Below are positions 28,970 to 38,579 of a stretch of DNA of 64,000 nt, one piece after another. Source of the DNA: Halieaceae bacterium (GTDB lineage: Bacteria > Pseudomonadota > Gammaproteobacteria > Pseudomonadales > Halieaceae). The notes below the pieces were generated by a model, which searched no databases, was not told where the DNA came from, and was given only the letters and a program-made list of their open reading frames with translations. Where the stretch lies: the NCBI GenBank assembly GCA_002721785.1, contig PBLO01000004.1, forward strand, positions 387,384-451,383, in the 5' to 3' direction. The position numbers and the translations under genes were made by a program. Numbering within the stretch: the first letter of the stretch is position 1; each line of letters starts with the position of its first letter.

Positions 28970-30280
28970 TCAGAGGTCGTAGCCCCGCTCGTCGTGCAAG
29001 ACGATATCAAGCCCGGCCGTTTCGTCTTCCTGGTCGACGCGCAACGACACCATCGCATCCACCACCTTGAGCAATATCCAGCTGAGTACTGCCGTGTAGA
29101 TGAACGTGGCAGCGATTCCAGTCAGCTGAATACCCAGCTGGCCGCCGATACTATCGACGCCATCTGAAAAACCGTTGCCACTAAACAGGCCTAATGAGGG
29201 CGAGCAGAAAATACCCGCCATAACGAGCCCCAACATGCCGCCTACGCCGTGAACTGGAAAAACGTCGAGACTATCGTCAATGCCGAGGCGATTTTTCAGC
29301 GTGATCGTCGCGAAGTAACACACCACGCCTGCAGAGAGTCCAATCACCACTGCCCCCGCCGGGCCAACCGAACCGGATGCAGGGGTAATGGTCCCCAGCC
29401 CCGCGACCATGCCTGTCACAATACCCAGGACAGAGGGCTTGCCGTGGCGGAGCCACTCCATTGCCATCCACGCCAATGAACCACAAGCAGCCGATAAATG
29501 CGTCACCAGCATTGCCATGGCGGCACTACTGTCTGCTGCAACCGCTGAGCCCGCATTGAACCCAAACCACCCTACCCACAGCATGCCAGCGCCGGTAACC
29601 GTCATGGTGAGGTTGTGCGGTGGCATCGCGGTCTGACCGAAACCACGTCGGCCACCCAGGGACATCGCCGCCACCAAGGCCGCGACGCCTGCGGTAATGT
29701 GCACCACGGCGCCACCCGCGAAGTCCTGCAGGCCCATGTTGCCCAGCCAACCGCCGCCCCAAACCCAATGGCACACGGGGGCGTACACCAGAATCAGCCA
29801 GAGAGAGCTGAAAATGAGCATGGCTGAAAACCGCATTCGCTCAGCAAAACCGCCGACTATCAGTGCGGGGGTAATGACGGCGAACGTCAGCTGAAACATG
29901 ACAAACAGCGTCTCGGGAATGGAGCCGTTCACGCTATCCATGCTGACCTTTGCCAAGAAAAGATTGCCCAAATCGCCAATCCAGGGGCCCTGCTCCACAC
30001 CCCCGGAGCCAAAGGCAAGGGTGTAACCCACAACAAACCACAGGACCGACATCAATGCCGTCAGCGCGAAGCATTGCATCAGAACCGATAGAACGTTTTT
30101 GACACGCACCAAACCAGCATAGAACAGCGACAGGCCCGGAATCGTCATAAACAGCACCAAGGCCGTCGAAGTCAGCATCCACGCCGTGTCGGCACCAGAG
30201 ACGGTGTCAGCCATCGCGGGCCCACTCAACAAAGCGGAGAAAATCAGAGCACAAGAACGTCTGCTGGCGATTCCAGTCAT
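28970..30280 (-). CDS. amtB: Ammonium transporter
   Basis: DTAWMLTSTALVLFMTIPGLSLFYAGLVRVKNVLSVLMQCF, GDLGNLFL, FAGGAVVHITAGVAALVAAMSLGGRRG, HGVGGMLG; Amt-family membrane topology. Confidence 0.95.
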   Translation of the reverse strand: MTGIASRRSCALIFSALLSGPAMADTVSGADTAWMLTSTALVLFMTIPGLSLFYAGLVRVKNVLSVLMQCFALTALMSVLWFVVGYTLAFGSGGVEQGPWIGDLGNLFLAKVSMDSVNGSIPETLFVMFQLTFAVITPALIVGGFAERMRFSAMLIFSSLWLILVYAPVCHWVWGGGWLGNMGLQDFAGGAVVHITAGVAALVAAMSLGGRRGFGQTAMPPHNLTMTVTGAGMLWVGWFGFNAGSAVAADSSAAMAMLVTHLSAACGSLAWMAMEWLRHGKPSVLGIVTGMVAGLGTITPASGSVGPAGAVVIGLSAGVVCYFATITLKNRLGIDDSLDVFPVHGVGGMLGLVMAGIFCSPSLGLFSGNGFSDGVDSIGGQLGIQLTGIAATFIYTAVLSWILLKVVDAMVSLRVDQEDETAGLDIVLHDERGYDL

Positions 30281-30426
30281 GGTGGGTTTCCTTGGAAATT
30301 TTTACAGGTGTGAGCCCGAGTGTGCCACAGCCAGCCGCGCAAACCCAACCGCATCCGTTAAACAGCGTTGAGATTGCGGCGAACGCCGATTATTCTCCGC
30401 GCACCCTGCTGCCACTTGAGCTCGTC

Positions 30427-31806
30427 ATGCGTCACATTATTCTGGCATTCATCATTCTTTCATCAGCACTAGCATCGACAGTGGTACCGGCGACGCCCCG
30501 CAATGTGATTTTGATCATTGGTGACGGCTTCGACGATCAGCACGTAACCATGGGGCGGAACTACCTCTCCGGCATGAGCGGGCAACTGGGTCTGGACACG
30601 CTTGCGTTTCGTGCATCGGTACAAATCGAAACGGTCAGCGATGAGGGTCAGCCGCTGTACGTTGCCGACTCCGCGAACACGGCCACGTCGCTGGCCACTG
30701 GCCGCATGACTAACATTGGTCGAATCGCAACGGATATTGCCGATAACGATCTCCCCAGCATTGCCGAGCGGGCCATTGAGGCTGGCTGGCGGGTAGGACT
30801 CGTCACAACCTCTTCTCTCACCGACGCTACACCCGCCTCATTTCTTGCTCACGTCTCATCGCGGAGCTGTGAAGGCCCTAAAGAGGTCTTGGGCAGCACC
30901 TATTACGGCATTCCACAGCCGGCATGCCTCAGCGATGCAAGAGACAATGGCGGCCCCGGCTCCATTGTGGAGCAACTCGTCGGCAGCGGTGCCCACGTTC
31001 TGCTTGGCGGGGGCGATAAATTTATGAAGCAACAGACCGTAGACGGCATCACGGTCTCTCAACTCGCGGTCAATCAGGGTTTCAGAGTGATCTCACGTGA
31101 CACAGCATTTGACTCGCTCGCAGCACCGCAACGCTTACTCGGTGCGTTTGATGAAGAGACGCTAGAAGTGCAATGGCAGGGCACAGATGCAAGGATCGGG
31201 GAACCCGTAGAGCGCAGCTGGCTAAGTCATATCTCAAAGTATTTTGGCTCGGTAACCGAGCCATCGCCCATGTCTTGTGAACCGAATCCTGCTTACCGGA
31301 ACACGCCGAGGCTCGCCGCGATGACTGATCTCGCGCTCACCCATCTCGCTACCGATAATGAGCAAGGCTTCTTTTTGATGATTGAGTCAGCGTCAATCGA
31401 TAAGCAATCCCACAAGCGTAATCCCTGCGGATCGATCGGTGAGATCGCGCAGCTGGAGGAGAGTTTGGCGCTAGCCCGAAGCTTCGCGTCGAATCATCCA
31501 GAGACCGCAATTATCGTGACCGCTGACCACGCACAGGCCGCACAGATCCTCCCCGAACCCACGCTTTATGCAAATTATCCGATCGCCATTTATTCACCCG
31601 GCCTGACCGCCCGCGTCAGAACCCCAGAGGGCGGTATGATGCGCATCAACTACGCGACCAATAATGGATTCAGCGAGGAGCACACTGGCGCGAACGTACC
31701 GCTATTTGCTAACGACGTTGCGGCACAGTGGTTAAGCGCCTTCATGCGGCAGCGCGATGTCCATGACGCGATGGAGCGCTTTCTTTTCCGTCCTGAAAAC
31801 CACTAG
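30427..31806 (+). CDS. Alkaline phosphatase, exported
   Basis: Signal peptide MRHIILAFIILSSALAS; NVILIIGDGFDDQHV, VADSANTATSLATG active-site Ser, VTTSSLTDATPASFLAHV, MIESASIDKQSH, IVTADHAQ. Start set at ATG 30427. Confidence 0.92.
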   Translation: MRHIILAFIILSSALASTVVPATPRNVILIIGDGFDDQHVTMGRNYLSGMSGQLGLDTLAFRASVQIETVSDEGQPLYVADSANTATSLATGRMTNIGRIATDIADNDLPSIAERAIEAGWRVGLVTTSSLTDATPASFLAHVSSRSCEGPKEVLGSTYYGIPQPACLSDARDNGGPGSIVEQLVGSGAHVLLGGGDKFMKQQTVDGITVSQLAVNQGFRVISRDTAFDSLAAPQRLLGAFDEETLEVQWQGTDARIGEPVERSWLSHISKYFGSVTEPSPMSCEPNPAYRNTPRLAAMTDLALTHLATDNEQGFFLMIESASIDKQSHKRNPCGSIGEIAQLEESLALARSFASNHPETAIIVTADHAQAAQILPEPTLYANYPIAIYSPGLTARVRTPEGGMMRINYATNNGFSEEHTGANVPLFANDVAAQWLSAFMRQRDVHDAMERFLFRPENH

Positions 31807-31892
31807 GCCAAGGGTGCGCATTCTCGCCCTCGCCCTCCCCTTTCGCCCAGTGTGCAAGCGCATCAACTGACTAGCGGAACTGCTCAGCGAGA

Positions 31893-32738
31893 TTACAGAT
31901 TCACCCAGGTGTTAAGCGCCTTGAGCCTGAACTCGATGCCGTCCACGCGCAAGATGACGCTATCTCTCAAGATGTCGATGACCTCGACCGTGTCTGCGCG
32001 CTGCCCAGACTGTAAGCGCTTTCCATTGAGCATGACAGACGCCAACCCTTGCGGCGCGAAGTTGTGCTCGGAATAAACAATCATCGGTATCTGATCTTTC
32101 TGTTGCTGGGACAGATTCTCAAGGAGTGGCGACGGATGGGGACTCAATGCCGACTCACCGATTTCGCGAGCCGCGTTTTCCATTGCTTTGGCGAGATCAA
32201 CTGGTGGCGCAATCGACTGTACCGGCTGATCCTGCTGATTGGGCAGCACTGACGTTTCCGCCTCGACTCTGGATTGCGTTCTCGTCGCGGCCGGAGTGGC
32301 CTCGCCCGCTTCAGCAGCATCCGACCACATCTGTTGATGCAGTGAAGCAACTTGTTCCGTTACACCTGCACTCACATCACGCTTGGGCTGGGGTTCAGCG
32401 CGCAATCGCTGTCCGCTTTCCATAGCAGAGCCAAGCGGCCTCGTGGAGGACGCTGATGTGTCGAACGATTCAGTTGCCACGCTCAATTCAGCGGCTGACG
32501 AGCGCCGTGTACCCGGTAGAGGCTCCGCAGTCGGTGGCGTCGATAACGCCATCTGCGGGGTACTCCATTGCCACACGGCAACAGCGCCGGCACCGAATAT
32601 CGTGCCAGCCAATAGCGCCAGGACAACGAATGGCCGTTGTGCAGTCTGCGCTCCCGATACCGTAGCCGGTGCATCATGTTGAGTGACGGGCCCGACCTGC
32701 TGCTTAGACTGCCGTAATGCGTCGAGAATCAGAGACAT
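31893..32738 (-). CDS. gspB: Type II secretion system assembly protein GspB-like
   Basis: MSLILDALRQSKQ N-terminus, single TM, C-terminal IPMIVYSEHNFAPQGLASVMLNGKRLQSGQR...VEVIDILRDSVILRVDGIEFRL. Confidence 0.88.
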   Translation of the reverse strand: MSLILDALRQSKQQVGPVTQHDAPATVSGAQTAQRPFVVLALLAGTIFGAGAVAVWQWSTPQMALSTPPTAEPLPGTRRSSAAELSVATESFDTSASSTRPLGSAMESGQRLRAEPQPKRDVSAGVTEQVASLHQQMWSDAAEAGEATPAATRTQSRVEAETSVLPNQQDQPVQSIAPPVDLAKAMENAAREIGESALSPHPSPLLENLSQQQKDQIPMIVYSEHNFAPQGLASVMLNGKRLQSGQRADTVEVIDILRDSVILRVDGIEFRLKALNTWVNL

Positions 32739-34420
32739 AAAGCCCCTCCCGACTGGCTCAGAGCAGACAACAAGGCATTCTCCAGTGAGAATCCCTCTCC
32801 GATCTCGTCACTTAATGCCCGCCAACTCTTCGCGCCCATTACGCCATCTATTTCGAGTCCCCGAGCACGCTGAAAAGCACGAACTCGCTCGGCGACGGCA
32901 GCGGTGTACACGCCCAGCGGCGGCACTGGTAGGCCATCCAGCACCGACAGTGCACGCACGATGTCCGTGACGACGATGCCAGTCACCCCCTCAGAGACTG
33001 GGCCTGTCCAGCCTGTCGGGGTTTGCCATAGGTAACTGAAGCGGCCCCGCCACAGCGCCGCGAGGGCTGCAACCGGTACTTCGCAAACGGCAGCTCCCGT
33101 CCACAGCTGCGCCCTCTCGTTTGAAATGCCCAGCAGGATAGCCGCGCCCGCGAACCCATTGTCACGGCGCAACTCCAGTATCGACGGTCGATTGTGGTCC
33201 AGCACGGCATCCCACACATCGGCTTGATGACGCTCGCAGAGCCAACCCGCTGCCGAGGCCGCATCGCACAGACCTTCAACCAGTGGCTGACCCTGCACGA
33301 GACCCCAGAGCGCGCGCTCAGCTTGCTTCGGCGACAACAACCAGGGTCTCACGGCAGCAGCGCTCGCTGCGCCAACACCAGCGGCGGACGCCGGGGAATC
33401 GGGCGAGATCATGCGTAGATCGGGCTGACTCATTGCCAAACCGCCAGTACCTTGCTCTTCGGTGAGTGACGCTTCAGATGTCAGAGGAATAGAGAAATCG
33501 GGCCTTGCCACAAACCAAACGACTCCGCACAGCAGGGCCAGAGTAACCATCAGTAGACGCCCATATGGCATGCCGGCACGAATAGGATCCGTCGCGTTAC
33601 TCGAGGCTGTTCCCAAGACTTCTGCGGCCGCCTCAGTGACCAAACGCGCGGAAACTTCCTCCACCTGCCGACCATAGGCGCCCATCATCGCCCGATCGCA
33701 TAACAAATTGACCAAACGCGGAATCCCACCACTTAGCCGATACACTGCTTTGCTGGCGGCGCTTGGGAACACCACCCGATTACTGGGCAAACCAGCGATC
33801 TGCAATCGATGCTGGATATAGGCAGCCGTCTCTGAAGCATCGAGTGGTGTGAGGTTAAACCGTGCAGTAATCCGCTGATTAAGCTGCCGTAACTCGGGTC
33901 GCCTCAACATGGCCGCCAGTTCGGGCTGACCCGTGAAAATAATCTGCAGCAACTTCTTTTCATCCGTCTCGAGGTTGGTAAGAAGACGGATCTGCTCAAG
34001 CACCTCGAAACCCAGATGTTGCGCCTCGTCGATCATCAGTACGGTGCGACGGTTCGCACGGTGATTGGCGAGCAGAAATTGATGTAACGCGTCGGTCAGT
34101 AGTTTGAGGCTGTCAGTCCCCTGCTCATACTCAACCTCGAATTCATCACAGACTGTCGCCAACAACTCCACAGCGCTTAGTGCAGGGTTCAGCACGATGG
34201 CGATATCAGTCTGCTCAGGGAGTTGCTCCAGCAGGCAGCGGTTGAGTGTTGTCTTCCCGGTTCCGACCTCGCCTGTCAGGAGAATAAATCCACCCCCGCT
34301 GCCGACGCCGTACAACAAATGCGCGAGTGCATCGCGGTGTCGGTCGCTCATGAACAGATAGCGCGGATTCACCGCGATCGAGAATGGCTGCTCAGTGAGT
34401 CCGAAGTACTGTTGATACAT
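32729..34420 (-). CDS. gspA: GspA/ExeA-family AAA ATPase with peptidoglycan-binding domain
   Basis: MYQQYFGLTEQPFSIAVNPRYLFMSDRHRDALAHLLYGV, LLTGEVGTGKTTLNR, VLMIDEAQHLGFEVLEQIRLLTNLET, C-terminal PGB_1-like repeat. Confidence 0.93.
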   Translation of the reverse strand: MYQQYFGLTEQPFSIAVNPRYLFMSDRHRDALAHLLYGVGSGGGFILLTGEVGTGKTTLNRCLLEQLPEQTDIAIVLNPALSAVELLATVCDEFEVEYEQGTDSLKLLTDALHQFLLANHRANRRTVLMIDEAQHLGFEVLEQIRLLTNLETDEKKLLQIIFTGQPELAAMLRRPELRQLNQRITARFNLTPLDASETAAYIQHRLQIAGLPSNRVVFPSAASKAVYRLSGGIPRLVNLLCDRAMMGAYGRQVEEVSARLVTEAAAEVLGTASSNATDPIRAGMPYGRLLMVTLALLCGVVWFVARPDFSIPLTSEASLTEEQGTGGLAMSQPDLRMISPDSPASAAGVGAASAAAVRPWLLSPKQAERALWGLVQGQPLVEGLCDAASAAGWLCERHQADVWDAVLDHNRPSILELRRDNGFAGAAILLGISNERAQLWTGAAVCEVPVAALAALWRGRFSYLWQTPTGWTGPVSEGVTGIVVTDIVRALSVLDGLPVPPLGVYTAAVAERVRAFQRARGLEIDGVMGAKSWRALSDEIGEGFSLENALLSALSQSGGALCL

Positions 34421-34447
34421 GGGAGACAGCTCGAGTTAACAGTAAGC

Positions 34448-34497
34448 ATTGCACCTCAAGCTTTTGGCATTTGTTGTGCCAATTTTGGAGGTGCAAT
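34448..34497. promoter_or_regulatory. Nested inverted repeats in divergent gspA / nitronate monooxygenase intergenic region
   Basis: Outer perfect 10-bp IR ATTGCACCTC...GAGGTGCAAT, inner perfect 6-bp IR TTGGCA-N7-TGCCAA. Confidence 0.55.
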
Positions 34498-34640
34498 ACC
34501 ATTATGCGGCGGAATGATAGCCCTGCACACCATTAATGCGCTGAATAACGGCTTTAGGCGCGCAACGCTTGTACCGGCGCACGCAGAAACGTAGGTTTCC
34601 ACACCGCCCACAACCTTTTTTTTACTAGGAGATGATTCTC

Positions 34641-35606
34641 ATGGCTTTGCCACCCGCTTTACACAACCGCCTCAGACTGCCTGTCGTGGGCTCACCGCTC
34701 TTTATCATCTCCAATCCTGACTTGGTCATCGCCCAGTGCAAGGCCGGCATTGTCGGGTCATTCCCTGCACTGAACGCCCGACCCGAACCAGTTTTGGAAG
34801 AGTGGCTGGAGCGCATTACTTCAGAGCTTGCGGACTATGACAAAGCCAACCCCGACGCACCGTCAGCCCCCTTTGCTGTGAATCAGATTGTTCATGGGTC
34901 GAACGCGCGCCTGAAGCACGACATGGACATGTGTGTGAAGTACGAGGTCCCGATTGTCATCACGTCATTGGGCGCTAAAGAGTGGGTCAACGAGATGGTC
35001 CACAGTTACGGCGGCATCGTCTTACACGACATTATTAACAATCGCTTCGCGAAAAAAGCGATCGAAAAAGGCGCGGACGGGCTCATTGCCGTCGCAGCGG
35101 GAGCCGGCGGACACGCAGGCACTACCTCCCCCATGGCGTTGATTCAGGAAATCAGGGAATGGTTCGATGGGCCGCTGCTGCTCTCGGGCGCCATCGCGAC
35201 CGGCGACGCGGTGCTCGCCTCGCAGGCGATGGGAGCAGATTTAGCCTACATCGGATCCGCCTTTATCGCGACTGAGGAAGCCGATGCCGAGCAGGCCTAT
35301 AAACAGGCGATTGTAGATTTCGGCGCCGATGACATTGTCTATAGCAACCTCTTCACCGGCGTACACGGCAATTACTTGAAGCCGTCCATCGAGGCGGCTG
35401 GGCTGGACCCCAACAATCTCCCCGAAAGTGACCCCAGTGCCATGGATTTTGGCTCAGGCGGCAATACCGACGCGAAAGCCTGGAAGAACATTTGGGGTTG
35501 TGGCCAGGGTATCGGCGCTGTAAAAAGTTTGGGCTCGACTGCCGACTACGTCGCAAAATTAACCGACGAGTACCAACAAGCCAAAGCACGGATCAACGCA
35601 CTATGA
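34641..35606 (+). CDS. Nitronate monooxygenase (2-nitropropane dioxygenase) family FMN protein
   Basis: LPVVGSPLFIISNPDLVIAQCKAGIVGSFPALNARP, ADGLIAVAAGAGGHAGTTSP, SGAIATGDAVLASQAMGADLAYIGSAFIATEEA. Start set at ATG 34641, downstream of AGGAG. Confidence 0.92.
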   Translation: MALPPALHNRLRLPVVGSPLFIISNPDLVIAQCKAGIVGSFPALNARPEPVLEEWLERITSELADYDKANPDAPSAPFAVNQIVHGSNARLKHDMDMCVKYEVPIVITSLGAKEWVNEMVHSYGGIVLHDIINNRFAKKAIEKGADGLIAVAAGAGGHAGTTSPMALIQEIREWFDGPLLLSGAIATGDAVLASQAMGADLAYIGSAFIATEEADAEQAYKQAIVDFGADDIVYSNLFTGVHGNYLKPSIEAAGLDPNNLPESDPSAMDFGSGGNTDAKAWKNIWGCGQGIGAVKSLGSTADYVAKLTDEYQQAKARINAL

Positions 35607-36793
35607 CCGACGATACAAAAATCCCCCGTAGCCCAGAGGACGACTACAGTCCTGAGATTGTCGAACAGCGGCAACAGTTTATCGAGGCAAAAACGGGGGC
35701 CTCTCTGGATCACACCAAGCAGTTCTCATTTGATCCGCATGAGATGGAGAGCAACATCGAAAACTTCTGGGGTGTCGCCCAGATCCCCATCGGCGTTGCC
35801 GGACCACTATTGGTTAATGGCGAGCACGCACAAGGCGAGTTCTATGTGCCTATGGCAACCGTCGAGGGCACCATGCTCGCCTCTTATAATCGCGGCATGA
35901 AAGTGATCCGTGAATGCGGCGGCGTCCTGACGACCGTATCGGAAGAATCCATGCAACGGTCACCCGTTTTCATTTTCCGTAATGCCAGGCAGGCCAGAGA
36001 TTTCCAGCTCTGGATCAAAGACAATTTCGAAGCAATCAAGGCAAAAGCCGAAACCTCGACGTCAGTGGGCAAGCTGCACGACATTGAGAGCTACCACGTG
36101 CACAGCATGGTGTTCACGCGGTTCGACTACTCCACCGGCGACGCTGCGGGCCAGAACATGGTCAGCCGGGCGACCTTTGTTGCCTGCGAATGGATCAATG
36201 AACAGCGTCCGGAAATGCTCCATTACATGCTGTCGGGTAACTTCGACACGGAGAAGAAGACCTCCTCCGTTAACCTCCTCAAGACCCGCGGCAAACGCGT
36301 GACTGCGGAGATCACAGTGCCACGCGAGATCCTCATGAAGCATCTTCGCGTCGCGCCCGAACAGATCGCCTATGGCCAGCAGATTTCGACGCTCTCGGCG
36401 ATCCTGACGAACTCCTCAAATAATGCGAATCATCCTGCTAACGCACTCGCTGCGCTATATCTCGCGACCGGCCAGGACGTTGCGAACATTGGTGAGTCGA
36501 ACCAGTGCACCACCTATCAGCGCGCAACCAGTAAGGGCGACTTCTATTTCTCCATCACCCTGCCAGCGCTGATTATGGCGACCTATGGCGGCGGCACAGC
36601 CCTTCCTACGCAGCGGGAGTGCTTGCGCATGATGGGCTGTGAAGGCAAAGGTAAGGCACTGAAGCTATGCGAAATCGCCGCGGCACTCGTAGTGGCCGGA
36701 GAATTATCACTCTCCGGTGCAGCGCGCGTGGATAAAAAGACGCGCACTAACGAGTGGGTTGACGCCCACGAACGCCTGGGTCGTAATCGTTGA
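35603..36793 (+). CDS. Hydroxymethylglutaryl-CoA reductase, class I-like
   Basis: [113 protein letters not shown] (catalytic His and NR). ATGA overlap with upstream gene. Confidence 0.92.
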   Translation: MTDDTKIPRSPEDDYSPEIVEQRQQFIEAKTGASLDHTKQFSFDPHEMESNIENFWGVAQIPIGVAGPLLVNGEHAQGEFYVPMATVEGTMLASYNRGMKVIRECGGVLTTVSEESMQRSPVFIFRNARQARDFQLWIKDNFEAIKAKAETSTSVGKLHDIESYHVHSMVFTRFDYSTGDAAGQNMVSRATFVACEWINEQRPEMLHYMLSGNFDTEKKTSSVNLLKTRGKRVTAEITVPREILMKHLRVAPEQIAYGQQISTLSAILTNSSNNANHPANALAALYLATGQDVANIGESNQCTTYQRATSKGDFYFSITLPALIMATYGGGTALPTQRECLRMMGCEGKGKALKLCEIAAALVVAGELSLSGAARVDKKTRTNEWVDAHERLGRNR

Positions 36794-37371
36794 GGCGACG
36801 CGTTCAGACAGCACAGTCGCTGAATGCTGACCGCAGGATAGGTCTAGTCAGGCGCATCATTGCTAATCTGGTCTGTGCAGGCAGCATAGTCCTCGGCGGC
36901 CAGACTTGGGCCGAGCGTGGCTCCCACGTCAGCCTTGAGGAACCGTTGCCGCAACCGGCGTGGGAATTGCCGCTCATTGCAAATGGCGAGGGTACGGTCT
37001 CGGCATCGTCCTTTATCGGGCGCGTGACGTATTTGGATTTTTGGGCAAGCTGGTGTGGTCCGTGCCGCCTCTCTCTTCCCGCGCTCAATCGTCTCAGTCA
37101 GGAATTTGCGCCACAAGATTTCGGCGTGGTGGCAATCAGCGTTGACTATGTCGACGAGGACGCCCTCGACTTCCTCGCACGCTACCCCGTGGATTACCCC
37201 GTTGCGATAGACAAGACGGGTGATTCAGGACGCGCTTTTGCCGTAGCGGGTATGCCCTCGGGCTACCTCATTGGGCGTGATGGACTCATTCGGGAGGTCC
37301 ATGTCGGGTTCCGTAAGGGTGATGAAGCGCTTCTACGAGAGAAAATCGCGGAACTGATCAAAGAATCCTGA
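36790..37371 (+). CDS. TlpA/ResA-like exported thioredoxin-family protein
   Basis: TTG start overlapping the upstream stop; hydrophobic N-terminus; [26 protein letters not shown] (CxxC). Confidence 0.85.
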   Translation: MRRRVQTAQSLNADRRIGLVRRIIANLVCAGSIVLGGQTWAERGSHVSLEEPLPQPAWELPLIANGEGTVSASSFIGRVTYLDFWASWCGPCRLSLPALNRLSQEFAPQDFGVVAISVDYVDEDALDFLARYPVDYPVAIDKTGDSGRAFAVAGMPSGYLIGRDGLIREVHVGFRKGDEALLREKIAELIKES

Positions 37372-37435
37372 CCAGCCTGAGTTAAACGCCCCCCGAAATG
37401 CTCATCCGCTCGAACCAGCGGCTCGTACTGATTGC

Positions 37436-37804
37436 ATGACTGAACATGACACCTTGTATTTTGATGGGAGCTGCCCACTGTGCCGTCGAGAGATGGCCCA
37501 CTTGGCGCGCCTTAAATCAGACGATCTGGTACTGCAGGACATCCACGACCTAACGGATAGCGACGCGCTGCCAGATAAGTCCTCGATGCTGCAATCACTC
37601 CACCTGCGCAAAAACGGTGATTGGGTCACGGGCATCGATGCCAATATTGCAGCGTGGCAATACACCCGCATTGGATTTTTCTGGCGCTGGCTATCATGGC
37701 CTTTCATCAAGCCGATCGCGTCTTGGGCATACGGGGTCTGGGCCACTCGCCGCTACGCCAAGCGTTACCCCGCATCGACGGCATCAGACGCCGCGTCAGA
37801 CTAG
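37436..37804 (+). CDS. DCC-family thiol-disulfide oxidoreductase (DUF393)
   Basis: DTLYFDGSCPLCRREMAHLARL; DUF393 signature. Confidence 0.88.
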   Translation: MTEHDTLYFDGSCPLCRREMAHLARLKSDDLVLQDIHDLTDSDALPDKSSMLQSLHLRKNGDWVTGIDANIAAWQYTRIGFFWRWLSWPFIKPIASWAYGVWATRRYAKRYPASTASDAASD

Positions 37805-37813
37805 GAAGAACAC

Positions 37814-38458
37814 GTGGCAGATTCGTGCCTGACACTCGATGACCTTGAGGCAATGGATAACGAGGCGCGGGCCCGCTTGATCAACTGCTTGCCGGGTTAT
37901 AAGTCGGCGATGCTGGTCGGCACCTGTGACGCAGACAGATTAACCAACCTAGCTATCATCAGCTCGCACTTCCATCTCGGCTCACGGCCGCCCTTATTGG
38001 CAATGATTCTGCGACCCGATACCGGCCGCAGTGAGCGGCACACGCTGAGCAATATCCTCGAAACGGAAAGCTGGACATTGAACGCGTTCACGCTTGCCGA
38101 CGCAGCGCAGGCACATCAAACCTCGGCTCCCTACCCAAAAACGCAGTCAGAATTTGATGCTTGCGGCTTCAATGAAGACTGGAAATCCAACTGCCCAGCC
38201 CCATTTGTATCAGGATCCCCCTTACAGGTTGCTTGCGCACTGCGCGAGCATCGGCGGCTGGACATCAACGGAACGCACATGGTGATCGGTGAGGTCACCA
38301 CACTGCACTATCCGGAGGACGCGCTGCGACCGGATGGCGCACTGTTGCTGCACAGCATGGGCGCAGTCGCGATATCCGGGTTGGATACCTACACCCAGCC
38401 CGATGCGGGCGTGTCATTCCGCGCCGCCAGCGTAGATACGCCTACCACCCCACTATGA
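37814..38458 (+). CDS. Flavin reductase-like FMN-binding split-barrel protein
   Basis: NLAIISSHFHLGSRPPLLAMILRPDTGRSERHTLSNILETESWTLNAFT. Confidence 0.75.
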   Translation: MADSCLTLDDLEAMDNEARARLINCLPGYKSAMLVGTCDADRLTNLAIISSHFHLGSRPPLLAMILRPDTGRSERHTLSNILETESWTLNAFTLADAAQAHQTSAPYPKTQSEFDACGFNEDWKSNCPAPFVSGSPLQVACALREHRRLDINGTHMVIGEVTTLHYPEDALRPDGALLLHSMGAVAISGLDTYTQPDAGVSFRAASVDTPTTPL

Positions 38459-38477
38459 CCCTCGTTTTGCGTAACCA

Positions 38478-38544
38478 GATCAGCTAGGCTACGGCGCCTG
38501 CGCACCAGGCCTGATCGAGACGCGAGCGGCGCTTGCGTCGCTCG
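38478..38544 (+). other. Potentially structured leader upstream of pepF (two consecutive inverted repeats)
   Basis: GATCAG(38478)...GCCTG-CGCAC-CAGGC(38496-38510)-CTGATC(38511-38516), then CGAGCG-N10-CGCTCG (38523-38544). Confidence 0.35.
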
Positions 38545-38579
38545 GTTGCGACTCTGGGAATGAAGGAGACCCACACACC

